From Holothuria scabra (taxonomy: Eukaryota > Echinodermata > Holothuroidea > Aspidochirotida > Holothuriidae): a DNA stretch of 64,000 bases. Position 1 is the first letter of the stretch, and each line of letters begins with the position of its first letter. Both the position numbers and the translations under genes were made by a program. Below, piece after piece: positions 12,045-22,773 of the stretch. Below the pieces are notes generated by a model that made no database searches, was not told where the DNA came from, and saw only the letters and a list, made by a program, of their open reading frames with translations. The stretch is taken from positions 54,253,000 through 54,316,999 of the forward strand of contig CM074185.1 of NCBI GenBank assembly GCA_037179385.1. Reading direction: 5' to 3'.

Positions 12045-12140
12045 AAAACCGCAAGCAGTGTTTTGTATCAGCTTCATTTATAAGTTAAGAGCATTACATT
12101 TTTGGCCCATTCACTTTTCCCAGTATTGTTTTTCTTGCAG

Positions 12141-12321
12141 ATTGAAGATCCCTCGTCTGGAACCATCCTGGAAGCAAATTGTGGATCGGCAATTCCCCCG
12201 CCGGTTGTAAGCGATAGCAATGTTGTGCGAATATTTTACTCCACATACGGCAACGCATTTTCTCAAGGGAAAGGATTCGAAGCCTCCGTCAAATTTGTGA
12301 ATCGATCTGACCTAGACGAGT
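12141..12321 (+). CDS. CUB1, b-half exon
   Basis: This phase 0 to 1 exon (181 bp) has a strong TTTTTCTTGCAG acceptor and T|GTAAGG donor. It shows the CUB C-half: fourth Cys in A-N-C-G-S-A-I-P-P-P, a hydrophobic strand V-V-R-I-F-Y-S, and G-K-G-F-E-A-S-V-K-F-V. The normal V-Y-D-G start is changed to I-E-D-P, so one calcium-site Asp context is lost. If the donor were ignored, the frame would run on to a stop at 12360 with a short Cys-containing tail. The next exon fits the spliced phase, so splicing is preferred. Confidence 0.9.
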
Positions 12322-13050
12322 GTAAGGAAAACTGTGACACTGCTAAGAACCACTATCACTGATATCTACACTTCCTTCTCAATGAGGGGGGAGAATTTTG
12401 TCATACACTATGCTAAAACTCAAGTTAAATACTTATAAATACTTACATATTTTAAAGGAAATAGTGCATATGAAATGCACTATCGTAATGTTTTTAAAAG
12501 TAATTTTCAGTTAAACCTACAGAGATACTATAAACTCATTGAAGAATTATGTATTATGTAAAAAATTTACTTAGTCGAATGTTTGAAAGCACTATTCATC
12601 TGCAACAAATACCTGTAGGTATTTCTGTGAGACTAGTGTTTTTCGAAATGGAGTCACTGCCTAATTCTGTTATCTATAATTCCGTATTTACATATATTCG
12701 CTTTAAAAATGTGAAAAGGATCTTGAAAACGAAGACAATATTTTCTTTTCATCCTTGCAGTTAAACACAAAAGAAATCCTATGCGAAACATATAAAACCG
12801 AAATTGGCTTAAAAGTACGATAACCAGTCCGGGAGATTTTCCCTCTGATTTTGAGAGAGATTCATTTTACACCAAACGGGATAGTTATTTATTGGGCATC
12901 ATGGATGAACAAAGCCTTAAATTTATAAAGTCGTGTACGGACACATGCCGTGTGGAGTGTTGGGTTGATGTGAATGTAACAAACAAACATGGCTGCGCAT
13001 GGTCTGTGTGTTGTGTTTTAACGGCAAGCGACTTTAGTAGAGCTTGACAG

Positions 13051-13239
13051 CGGTGTTGTAATCGAGTCACTAGATAAGTGACTCGCGTCACCAGTTTTCA
13101 AACTTTTAAGTGACTTGAATCGAGTCATTGACTCGAGTCACTGTACTATTTCAATGGGGAAATTAGGCCTACTCCTGAGTTCTATCGAGTCACTATCATG
13201 TTGAAAAAGTGACTCTACTCGTGACTTGTTACAACACTG
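13051..13239. mobile_element. hAT-type MITE, 189 bp
   Basis: It begins CGGTGTTGTAATCGAGTCAC and ends GTTACAACACTG, giving inverted ends of the CAGTGTTGTAA type with one substitution on the left. It is flanked by a perfect 8-bp duplication CTTGACAG (13043-13050 and 13240-13247), the size typical of hAT transposons. It carries several GAGTCAC/GTGACTC motifs and is non-coding. Confidence 0.8.
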
Positions 13240-13731
13240 CTTGACAGTACGTTGTAAGAGACGTATCCTTCATTCGGTCTAGTGAGAAGATTGTTGTTAA
13301 ATTTTTTGAGGACTAGGTTGTGTCTCCCTTATACATGCCGATATTCAAAGCTTGTTCACTGACTGTTAAAGAACGTGAAACGAACGTCCGTACAGTTAAC
13401 GGGTGTGGGCACTGTACACTACAAGGCACTTGTGCAGTTGTCACAATGCATACGAAATGAAATGTAGCAAGAGACGACCGTACAACGTCTAGAATGAGAC
13501 TGTCGAGAGGTCACCCTTTTTCTGGTTTTCTCAAAGCGTGCACGGTGAACTACCTTTCACCGCGGTAAAATGTAGGTGATGTAACCAGCTACATAAATAT
13601 GCAGGGTTCAAAATGCGGCTTTTCAAAAGATTGTCGCTTTGAATTGTATTTTCCAAACGGCCGGTATTCTTGGTGAAATGCACAATGGCTATCATGCTAT
13701 TTTCCAGTTTGAGGGAAAATCGTTTTCTCCC

Positions 13732-13809
13732 AAAAGGGGCGATATCCCGGACTGGTAACTAACAAGTTTAAAAAGGGGCGATATCTCGGACTGGTAACTA
13801 ACAAGTTTA
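13732..13809. repeat. Two 39-bp tandem copies at the transposon end
   Basis: Two adjacent 39-bp copies start AAAAGGGGCGATATC and differ at one site (CCCGG versus CTCGG). Both contain the CGGACTGGTAA terminal sequence of the surrounding element. Confidence 0.85.
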
Positions 13810-14273
13810 ATTTTCAAAATGCATTTTCCGTGTTGAATGACATAAATTTAACAATTTTGTACGCCATTTCTAACGTGAATTCTGTTCACCCTCAACTGCA
13901 TTTGTTTGAACAAGATATACATAGTAGAGAACTGAGGAGGTATCTTATCTTGGACTCTGCGTGTGTGTACTTGTACTGTAGTACAAACAGAGGACCCGAA
14001 CAATGAGTTTTAGGTCTTCTGGTGGAAATTCAAAAGAGTTTTGGAGTCCTCTTCTGTCCAAACAATAGACAGTCTATTGTTAAGGTTAGAGTTAAGGAAG
14101 CGGGAACAAAGAAAAACACAATGAGGTTCTCAGGTTTTGTGTAAAGCAACATGTGTGTGTGTGTGTGTTTTTTTTAATTTCCAAAAGTGCGCCGATTAGC
14201 GAACACTTAAGGGGGTGCGTATGGGCAAGAGAACGGCATGAATTTAAATAGACAATGATTTTTCATTTTACAG

Positions 14274-14458
14274 TACAATGTGGTTACACTGTCTTCCTTG
14301 ATGAGGGTTACCTGCTATCTCCAGGATTTCCTGATTTATACCCCAACAACTTTGACTGTGTTTCTTCAATTGTGGCACCTCCTGGACAGATTGTGCGCTT
14401 ATCATTTATCTCATTCAATGTTGAAGATCATTATTTGTGTGGTTTTGACAGTTTATCG
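14274..14458 (+). CDS. CUB2, a-half exon
   Basis: This phase 1 to 0 exon (185 bp) has a TTTTACAG acceptor and GTAGGT donor. It encodes a clear CUB N-half: Q-C-G-Y-T, L-L-S-P-G-F-P-D-L-Y-P-N-N, F-D-C, A-P-P-G-Q-I-V-R-L-S-F, and L-C-G-F-D-S-L-S. The Asp before the splice site, usual in calcium-binding CUBs, is present (F-D-S-L). The CUB1-CUB2 junction codon is TTA (Leu). Confidence 0.94.
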
Positions 14459-15130
14459 GTAGGTATATCCATTCTCATGAATAGAAAATATGCCTTCGTG
14501 AGGTTTCATTAACTTGTGGCACGTAATGGTCGACACGGGAGACTAAACAATTATTGAGGTAAAAAGTGTTCAGAGGTGCTTAGGCGTATTAATTTTTTAC
14601 ATCATAAATTTTTACATCATGAGTTTGATATTTAATTGAGCCATCAGTGACCTTTTATATTTGCCACCTCGATTGTAGAATGCTGTTATACCCATACCGG
14701 CAGTTCGACCATGCGTACCGGTACGTGTATGTAGGGTATGAATTTCAGCGTGTTTACGTATTATCTACCAATAATATAAAAGCTCAGGGAAGTCTATCCT
14801 TACAAAGATCAAACGCCCCATTCTCTTTCATGTTAGCGCAAATCCAGTTTCAAATGAAATATATAGGCCTAATGGTCTCGCGCCTTTAATTGATAATTGA
14901 TGAGACGAGTGAAAAATCTCATTATGCCTATATAACCGCTGTTGGTCTCTTATCCATAAACTAGGTAAATTTGTAACGGAAATCAGAATCACGCTTTAAT
15001 TGCAATGACAATTACATTTGATTTACATTTTATTTTCGCACTGGACTTTTTTAAACCTATAACAAGAGCTGTTGTATGGAAAGCAGTTGTCTGTCATTCC
15101 GTTTGCTTCTATTGCATAACAGTTTTTTTT

Positions 15131-15695
15131 AAGTAAGAGAAGGGTAGGCGGTGCCACTATCTGACGTTACAATGAGTTGGTGAACCGTGCACATTTTTAG
15201 GAATGGCCCGAAATCATCGATCGTGATTTCATGCGAAAGATTTGTTGACTTTTATTTTTTTGTCGGTTGTGAATATTTTTGCAGTTTGTTCTTATGACCA
15301 AGCTAGACCGGTTTCTGCTGTCTTGCTCACTCACTATGAATGGCGCAGCTTCATCAGAAGCAGGCCGTCGTGCGCGACCTTGGTTTAAATATTCTTGCTT
15401 CTAGTAATAGAGAAATAAGGAAAGTATCATTTTACCTTTTTTACTTTTCCGTACTCTCAAGCCTTGCTTTTACAAGGCAATCTGTTAGATTTTTGCCTTT
15501 TCGTAGGCGGGTGAGATTTTCGGAAAAAGGGTGTAGACATAGAGCAGGCCCGTGTTATTAGCAAATTGCTCCGAGTCACTTGGGTTAGGAGAGTTATTTT
15601 GCAGCGTAGGCCATGTATTAATAGCGCTGTTGTTTTTTCCACTTGAATGAAACTCATTAGCAATTACATAAGATTTGATGCATTTTATTGTTAAG
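15131..15695. repeat. Direct repeat, copy A (0.57 kb)
   Basis: The copy begins AAGTAAGAGAAGGGTAGGCG and is highly similar throughout to copy C at 16794-17361, about 1663 bp downstream. It contains a 21-bp near-palindrome centred on CGATCG, a CAGCG/CGCTG hairpin, and the cloverleaf-like fold at 15445-15527. Its longest open frames (about 73 codons) match no known family. It may be a long terminal repeat, a duplicated satellite or a non-autonomous element. Typical TG...CA termini were not seen. Confidence 0.75.
15445..15527 (+). other. Cloverleaf-like fold, copy A
   Basis: An outer stem TTTTCCG/CGGAAAA (15445-15451 with 15521-15527) and a second stem TCTCA/TGAGA (15455-15459 with 15512-15516) enclose three hairpins: GCCTTG-CTTTTA-CAAGGC, AATC-TGTTA-GATT, and GCCT-TTTCGT-AGGC. 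The fold recurs at 15788-15874 and 17110-17193. It resembles no RNA family I can name with confidence. Confidence 0.5.
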
Positions 15696-15787
15696 CATGT
15701 AGCGAGCTTTTATTCCTTTCTTGTCCTGTAGAGGAATGAGAGGATTTTGCTAGTACAGTGTATCTCGGGGGTTGCTTTGAGAGCCCG

Positions 15788-15874
15788 TTTTCCCGTAGCT
15801 CTCAAACCTTGAAAGTACAAGGCAATCTTTGTGGTTTAAGCCCTTTTGTGGGCATTGAGAGGTTGTCGGGAAAA
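15788..15874 (+). other. Cloverleaf-like fold, diverged copy B
   Basis: The outer stem is TTTTCCCG/CGGGAAAA (15788-15795 with 15867-15874) and the second stem CTCTCA/TGAGAG (15799-15804 with 15856-15861). Inner hairpins are CCTTG-AAAGTA-CAAGG, a weaker AATC/GGTT with a G-U pair, and GCCC-TTTTGT-GGGC. Loops and linkers differ from copies A and C, but pairing is kept, with GCCT/AGGC replaced by GCCC/GGGC. Confidence 0.5.
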
Positions 15875-16793
15875 TCAAATCAATAATTGCAGACAATCTT
15901 GGCAGCACATTAAATGCTTTGAATAGCTCAGGATGGTGCGTTGTTTTCACGGCGCAAATACACGCAGTTTGTAACAACGATCTAAGTTTCCACACGTGAG
16001 TAATTCCTCATAAGCAGATAAGAAAAACACTTGCATTTAAGTTGCGCGGCGAGTTCTCACTCTAACTCTTTTTGGAGATGTGTGAGTATCTGCCCTCGAG
16101 TGTTTCTTGGAGTTATTTTGTGTGTCATGACGATTTATATCACGCAATTATCTCATTTGATATTGTCTATCATAGAGGTTTTGGATGATCTTTCGCCATT
16201 GGGTTATGGGCGTAATAGTGACTACGTATAGTCTACGCTTTCCTTTGAAGGCTATGAGATCTCTGCATGTTCTTTAAATGAACTTTTGAGTCGGGTGAAT
16301 ATGCGCCTTTTAATAGACTGGTTTGTAGGTTATTTCTTTTGGGGACATTTATGCCCGGGTTCAGCAGTTGCCTGTATAGACAATGTAGGCTATTTTCCCT
16401 GTAGCTCTGAACTTTTAAGTCCGGATTAAAGAGTTGTTTGTCTGATGGAAAGTCTTTGTAGACCGGAGATGACAGCTTAGCAACTGAATGAGCGTGTTCA
16501 CAGAAAGGCTTTGTATTATGCCGATTGGACGTGAAAGAGAAATCCTCGGATTCTGCAAGTTGATTGGTCCTTTTCAGAAGGCGCGAAACCTCCGTAGGAA
16601 GATATGTTCGATCTCATGGCAAGTTGTGGTAGTGTAAAAGGTTCTTTTCGACTTTTCTCGTTTGAATTTCCCCCTTTCGGTGAGAATAGGACATATTCAG
16701 GCGTCCTTTAGTATACGTCAGAGATTCCGCGAAGGAATGCTTAGTGTATCTAACCTACGTCCCGATTTTCCGAAGAAAAGGGAAGCATGAATC

Positions 16794-17361
16794 AAGTAAG
16801 AGAAGGGTAGGCGGTGCCACTATCTGACGTTACAATAAGTCGGTGAACCGTGCACATTTTTGGGAAAGGCCCCAAATCATCGATCGTGATTTCATGCGAG
16901 AGATTAACTTTTATTTTTTCGTCGGGTGTGAATATTTTTACAGTTTGTTCTTATGACCAAGCTAGACCAGTTTCTGCTGTATTGCTCACTCACTATGAAT
17001 GGCGCAACTTCATCAGAAGCAGGCCGTAGTGCGCGACCTTGTTTTAAATAGGCCTATTCTTGCTTCTAGTAATAGAGAAATAAGGAAAGTATCATTTTAC
17101 TTGTTTTACTTTTTCGTATTCTCAAGCCTTGCTTTTACAAGGCAATCTTTTAGTTTTTTGCCTTTTCGTAGGCGGGTGAGATTATCGGAAAAAGGGTGTA
17201 GACATAGAGCAGGCCCGTGTTATTAGCAAATTGCTCCGAGTCACTTGGGTTAGGAGAGTTATTTTGCAGCGTAGGCCATGTATAAATGGCGCTGTTGTTT
17301 TCTCCACTTGAATGAAACTCATTAGCAATTACATAAGATTTGATGCATTTTATTTTTTAGC
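16794..17361. repeat. Direct repeat, copy C (0.57 kb)
   Basis: This is a near-identical direct copy of 15131-15695. Differences are mostly substitutions, plus a 6-bp insertion that turns AAATATTCTTG into AAATAGGCCTATTCTTG (octamer TAGGCCTA at 17049-17056). After about 17361 the two copies diverge. Confidence 0.75.
17110..17193 (+). other. Cloverleaf-like fold, copy C
   Basis: It keeps TCTCA/TGAGA (17120-17124 with 17177-17181), GCCTTG-CTTTTA-CAAGGC (17126-17143) and GCCT-TTTCGT-AGGC (17160-17173). The outer stem has one missing C relative to copy A, and the small AATC hairpin is weakened. Confidence 0.45.
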
Positions 17362-17511
17362 ATCTTAATTAGGCTCTTCCTAATATACCAGTATTATTTC
17401 TTTGTGTGTTAACAATTTTTACTTGAAAATAAAGAACGTTCATTTCAAGAACATATATTTTTTATCCTGATGTTCTGGTCGTTTTAAGGTTTCTCGCAAT
17501 TCACTTTTCAG

Positions 17512-17674
17512 GTTTATGATGTTATTTCATTCAACTCCCGGCTTATAGTGAGACTTTGCGGTTCTTCACTCCCCGAAGACATAACAAGTTCGGAAACTGC
17601 GCTCTCCGTAGTTTTTACAACTGACAGCTTTGTGAGATCAACAGGATACAAAGCTTTTGTAACCTTTGAAACGC
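17512..17674 (+). CDS. CUB2, b-half exon
   Basis: This phase 0 to 1 exon (163 bp) has a CACTTTTCAG acceptor and C|GTAAGG donor. It encodes V-Y-D-V-I-S-F-N-S, fourth Cys in R-L-C-G-S-S-L-P, then A-L-S-V-V-F-T-T-D and S-T-G-Y-K-A-F-V-T-F. This is a standard CUB C-half with the Y-D pair retained. It joins CUB3 through codon CCT (Pro). Confidence 0.94.
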
Positions 17675-20258
17675 GTAAGGGATAATACCATTCAATTTTA
17701 AAATTAGAGAATGTTTCTTTGTATAAGTGTTTCAGTATCTACAGTCCAACTACAGTGGAACGGAATATTCGTATACACACAAGAATAATACACACTTTAA
17801 TAATAAAAGCTCCCAGTGTACACGGTCCCAGTCAGATCATGCTTTCAACCCCAAGTATGATCCCCTTTTCTGGAAATTTTGTCTTCAAATGTGAAAACGA
17901 CTAATGCACGCATGTGTCTGTGTGTAGAGAGGGGAATAATGTAGCGACCCGAACCATCTCCAGGAAGGATTGCCAGGTTTTCATCTTAATACACGGCATG
18001 TATATATTTTTTATAACTGGTCGATCAGCAGAAGCCAAAATTTTTCATAAATTGTCATTCTGTGGATGTAAATTACCTTTTTGAAAGCATTCACTTCGTT
18101 ATAAAAAAAAGAAACACTGTCTAAACTAGTTGACTTTATTGGGGTATTTGATTAATAAATTGAGGTGAGACTTAGGTGAAACAAAAACAGTTTTTGTCCA
18201 CGTATAGTTGATGATGCCTGGTAAACATGTAGCGTACTGTTTCATAGCAGAAATCTCAGAAATTCATGCATTCTTAAATTGGCTTCACATCTCTGCTAAA
18301 TGGAGCACAAAGTAATTGATCATCTTGTCTGATCTGACCATACGACGCTCTGTATTGAGCAGCAACTGGAAAAAAGACCTTTACTGGCTCGAATTAAACC
18401 AATTGGTTAGAAGCTGGGCCGTACAATTCCATCTAACTAACTTACTACAAGTTAAATTTGTCTACATCTCCGCTGCCTTGACACATGGTATCGAGACTTT
18501 GATCCCTAGTGACACCACCAATTGCAAGCATGTAAGTGGCACGTCATTCAAGTTTGAGGAAATAATCTTGGAGAAGATCAATGGTGCGCACGTGGCGATG
18601 CGTTCCAATTGCCGGCCCTTCTAGCGGGCCACTGGTGGGCTCCAGGGGCAAAGGGCCAAGAGGGAAAAGCTCCCGGCAATTTTTAATATATTTGGCCCGA
18701 ATTGGGCTTTACATATTTTAGAGTTTATACTTACATAAAAGAATATTACATACTGTAGCAGAGCCTAGCAAAATTTGCCTGGAATCAAAAGTACATAGGC
18801 TTAGCCTTGGCAAGAAGCTTTTTTTTTTTTACTTTGGCTTGCACCTACCCTACCATAATAATAGAGAATTCTCTTATAAAAAGGTTTGGGCTCATTTATG
18901 TGACAAACCATACTGTTAATGCAGACTTGGGTACACATTAACACCGTATTGGCTGGGAATACACTGTACAGGAATAACACAGTTAGGCCACAAATCTGGT
19001 AGCATATAGGTCTAGTGGACCATTAGCTAGGCTATACAACTTACGTTTTAGGTACAAATAGGCTCAGTGTGTGAGAACAACAAAGCAGTCCAACAGATAG
19101 AACGGTGACCTTCTCTCAAAGTTAATAAAGTACAAAATTTACTGATTAGCCCAGGCTAGCTCAATCTAGGTTATGATAGGGTACATGTACCGCCATGTCA
19201 TTTTCTGTTAGGGCACACGGTTCCGCGAAAGCTTGACTCGGCTACGTAGGATGTAAGCCTAACTTAGTCAAACTTGCAAACGTGCTTTATCACTAATATT
19301 ACAACTCGGGGTCTTCCAGCTTTTCCATCGATTCTCCCAATTTTACACTGGTCAGCAGTTTTTCGATCAAGCCTGAAGTTTGTGTTTCTAGAGAGCCAAT
19401 GCATTAACTCATTTCTTTAAAGGTTGTAGAGTTCTGGAAGTTTCTTTAATGATTACCACTTAATTAAGAGAAAGTTTTAAGCTTTGTACACTCTAGCAGA
19501 GATGCAAATCTTTGCATTTTACTGTACCTATACTGAAGCTACTAGACAGTTCCAGTTACAAATTATGTGTAACGTTTATGGGCAGGAATACAGATATCAG
19601 TGTATGGCTGATGTTTTATTCAACCGCACAGTGAGTAACGTAAGTTTAATACAGACTTCTAATTTGATAGAACTTTGAGCGCTGTTTGTCGTTGTGAACG
19701 CAAAAGCGGAATGAATAAAAGTAAGTAAATCAGGAAAATTAAAAAAACAGAGGTATCACATGCTAGCCATTGACCTGCCTGTCACCATTTATGCATTCAC
19801 AGGCCAAATATGAGATCTGTCCAAAATTTCTACCTTAAGATATCATGTTAACAAGATTTTCAGACTGTTACCTATAAAGACCCCAAATTACCATTGATCT
19901 CCATTGAAGAGGACAGGAATTATCTAGCGTACCTGATATTTGCCATCTAAATGCAAAGTGTGAGGACCCTATAAGTTACTCTTCCTAGTATTTTGGGTAA
20001 ACGACGTTTTCAGATTTTGACCCCTTGTGACCTTGAATGACCTTTGACCTCCGCTACAAACAACAGGGTCTTTATCTCAACATGACACATCAACATACCA
20101 TTCCTAGTACACTCCACTTTCAGTATCCATTGAAACGTTGAGAATTCCGCAGATAGTAAATCGACCGTATTGTGTGAAGTAGCCTACTACCAAATAATGT
20201 ATGAAATTAAAACGTTGTTATCAAAAATATTTCACCTACTTTTCGCACCACATTTTAG
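17675..20258. other. Intron between CUB2 and CUB3
   Basis: The intron has no recognised exon. A short GC-rich patch with GGCCC/GGGCC inverted repeats lies near 18600-18715. A minus-strand AGGTCA-type repeat unit occupies about 19780-20160. Confidence 0.6.
19780..20160 (-). repeat. AGGTCA-type dispersed repeat
   Basis: Read on the minus strand it carries GGAGGTCAAAGGTCATT (20037-20052), containing a perfect direct repeat of AGGTCA with one-base spacing (TGACCTTTGACCT at 20038-20050 on plus). Phrases on this strand match units near 28.98-29.32, 30.42-30.74 and 56.22-56.80 kb. Confidence 0.5.
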
Positions 20259-20413
20259 CTGAATGTCGTAGGGTCATTTATGTCAGTCAGGCATATTATT
20301 TTAGCGATGACGACATGGATTGCACGTATCTATTTCAAGCTGAGCCAGAATATGCACTTCAAATCATCTTTTCGGACTTTGACCCGTTCAGTTGTGAGAA
20401 TGAAACGTATTTG
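20259..20413 (+). CDS. CUB3, a-half exon (shortened)
   Basis: This phase 1 to 0 exon (155 bp) has a CATTTTAG acceptor and GTAAGT donor. Three CUB cysteines are present (E-C-R-R-V, M-D-C-T-Y-L-F, F-S-C-E-N-E-T-Y-L), with hydrophobic strand L-Q-I-I-F-S-D-F-D. It is 10 to 12 residues shorter than CUB2, 4 or 6. The usual S-P-N-F-P-x-x-Y turn is missing and Y-Y-F-S-D-D-D-M stands in its place. The sequon N-E-T lies near the end. The loop loss makes this a degenerate but probably folded CUB. Confidence 0.9.
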
Positions 20414-20689
20414 GTAAGTTCTTCTACGTAAGGTGATTTTACTTACTTATTTGACTTAAAGGGTAAAGTAGTAAACATGTTGTAAATGGGGTATTGGTGA
20501 AATGCCAAATTACATTACAGAAAATCCGAACTCATAAATATTCAGAGTATCCTACGTAGGAGGATCGCGACCAACTCTACTTTTACTTTGAGGTTAGCGC
20601 TCATACTCAAATGGTCATGAATCCCCTTATTCTCTTCTGGCAAGCTCTTTTGTCCCTAATTTTAGTTCTTGAAATGTAGGAAAATACTC

Positions 20690-21447
20690 TTTTTTGCTTT
20701 TTTTTTTGCCGGATATAATAGGTCTGCCCGGACTAACCGTTTTGTGAATTTTGGGCAGAAAATAGAAACAGCCTGGTTTAGGATCTACCTGGAGGATATT
20801 CGTCCCGGTTTCGGAGTCAATAGGGCCGTTGCGAACCATCTTTTTGATGGACGCCTCCACTTTCTTCGCAATTTCCGAAGTGGGATCTGAGTCTAGACGT
20901 GTGTAGTGGTCGGGATTGCCAAGTAATCTAAGAGCTTCCTCCCCGTAATTTGAGACCCCATTGCAACAATCGCAGAGCCCTTGTCCGCCGGCTTGATAAC
21001 AATATCATCACGATGCCGTAAACTTCGAATGGCCTGACGTTCACTTTTTGTGAGATTGTCGCGGAAATCTGTTGAAGGGGTGTCTTTTTTCACATTCTTT
21101 CCAATGGCTGAAATAAATGATTCCAGTTGCGGACAACGCCCTTGTGGTGGGTTCCAGGTGCTTTTTGGTTTAAATCGATGCGATATCGGTGTCCGGTGGT
21201 GAATTTAGGCCGCCTTCGCCAGCAAAATACTCCCGAAGGCGCAAGGGCGGAAGAACGCTTTCATGTGTAGCGACAATTTCTGCGTGTCAGTCTGCCTTGG
21301 TTTGGGGCAGAAATCGAGTACCTTCGAGAGAATTTTAACTTCTCGTTCAGAAAGCTGCCACGATATGGTTTCAACCGCGATGGGAGGTTCGGTAACCGCT
21401 TTACGAATAAGTCTGCAAGACCTGCTTTCCTGAAAATTTGAAGTCAC
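20690..21447 (-). pseudogene. Penelope-like retroelement ORF fragment, broken
   Basis: On the minus strand, successive pieces in shifting frames resemble the N-terminal half of Penelope-like reverse transcriptases: L-S-E-R-E near 21350, L-D-F-C-P-K-P near 21310, N-L-T-K-S-E-R-Q near 21050, D-I-V-I-K-P-A-D-K-G near 21000, and F-Y-F-L-P-K-I-H-K with P-G-R-P-I-I-S near 20710-20770. It stops before the catalytic core, and no GIY-YIG endonuclease is seen. Stops and frame changes make it non-functional. Confidence 0.75.
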
Positions 21448-22773
21448 TTTATTTAAAGTGATATGATCTCTTTGACACTTGCCTTGTTGCCTAGAATTTA
21501 GAATACGAGGGAGTCGGAGACAGTCGAAGTTACATATATATACTGCTAATTGCGGGCTAAGGTGGACATGCTTTAAAAGGGTACTTTGGTGGACATATTA
21601 TAATGGTATTTTGGTAGACATTCAGGCATGTAAAAGTGATACTGCATGGTGTTTAGTACCATTATGGCATGTCTCCAGTACTCCATTGAGGCTGCTTCTA
21701 AGTCCCATGTTGTATTTGAGATATAATGTGGGCTTCACATAAACGTGTGTAAAGTATTTGAGGAACAGTTTCCTTAAAAAATAGAGGTCTCCGCCAAATT
21801 TCGAATTTTTATGATTATGTTAACTTCTTTTCTTTCTGATCCATTGATCCATTGAGCCAAACACATAGCTTGGGGTAATTGCTTGTTTCATCCATCTGTA
21901 TTTTTATTCAGACCATCCGAAGTGCATCACGAAGAAACACGGAAAGTAGTTCAGATTTTGGTCTAAAAGCCTTTTACTTTTTGAGGATCTGAATCTTTGA
22001 AAATTTAGAAATATTTTAAAATACGAAGCATATTACGGTTCATAGTTGTTGTTTGAGGCATACCTGAGTACACAGCTATGGTACATTTATATTCCTTACA
22101 TCACACATTGCAGTGACCATGTACTCACCTTGTGTGATAACATTTCCATAATTTAAAATCAAACGGTATTATTTTTTGAGAAGATTGGTGTAAAAGTGAT
22201 ATTTTGGGAGCTTACAAATTCCTAGTATAAAGGAACAATAACTTCCATGAGGTATTATTGTAATAGAAGTTTCAAAAGTAGAGTTCAGGGTAATGTTTTA
22301 CTCGCGAATTTCTATTTTGCTGTTTCCTATTTTATAAACAGTTTAAAACTCAAGTCTTATATCCATACAATAAAACGTATAAATATGATAATGTCACAAT
22401 GAAAAAGTACACCTTCTTCTTGAGGAATAGCAAACCAAAACCAACAAATGCAGACCACTGATTGGTCAACCGATTGAATATGAGCGTTTAAACAAACGTG
22501 GGGCGAATTGTACTGCTTGGTGAAAACCAGTCTACAAATGATCTACAAAAAGATCAGTAGTTCAGCCACGTTCATATTGCTATTTCTCCAAAATGACGTC
22601 AGCGGTGACGGTAATGTATAAGGTCTATAGTCACTCTTTCACACTAACACTGAAGAAAACCCCATCATGAAACAGAGGATCTGCATCTGAAGGATAACTT
22701 GCACAAAATAATCAGTTGGAGCCTTAAGTAGAGCAAAACGTATGCATGAAAATGATTTTAGTCACAAATTTAA

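Larger units (their letters stand above)
9889..12140. other. Intron inside CUB1
   Basis: The phase-0 intron of about 2.25 kb contains hairpins at 10222-10249 and 10420-10463 and a candidate inverted-repeat element (10706-12044). No other exon was recognised. Confidence 0.6.
12821..13809. mobile_element. DNA-transposon relic with CCAGTCCGGGA inverted ends
   Basis: The left end TAACCAGTCCGGGAGA (12821 on) and the complement of the right end (TTACCAGTCCGGGATA, near 13743-13758) match. A further inner block GATTTTCCCTC occurs about 12 bp in on the left and, inverted, near 13712-13722 on the right. There is no transposase. The right end is tandemly duplicated (13732-13809). A hAT-type MITE (13051-13239) is nested inside. 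Confidence 0.6.
12322..14273. other. Intron between CUB1 and CUB2
   Basis: Half of this intron is a DNA-transposon relic (12821-13809) with a small hAT-type element nested in it. A short TG microsatellite lies near 14150-14168. No exon was recognised. Confidence 0.65.
14459..17511. other. Intron inside CUB2
   Basis: The phase-0 intron of about 3 kb is dominated by a 0.57 kb direct-repeat pair (15131-15695 and 16794-17361) and the 1.1 kb between them. One TAGGCCTA octamer lies at 14864-14871 and another at 17049-17056 inside the second repeat. No exon was recognised. Confidence 0.65.

Noticed and set aside
12322..12360. Read-through end of a gene after CUB1 (stop at 12358-12360)
   Set aside because: The GTAAGG donor is strong, no poly(A) signal is close by, and CUB2 follows in the right phase.
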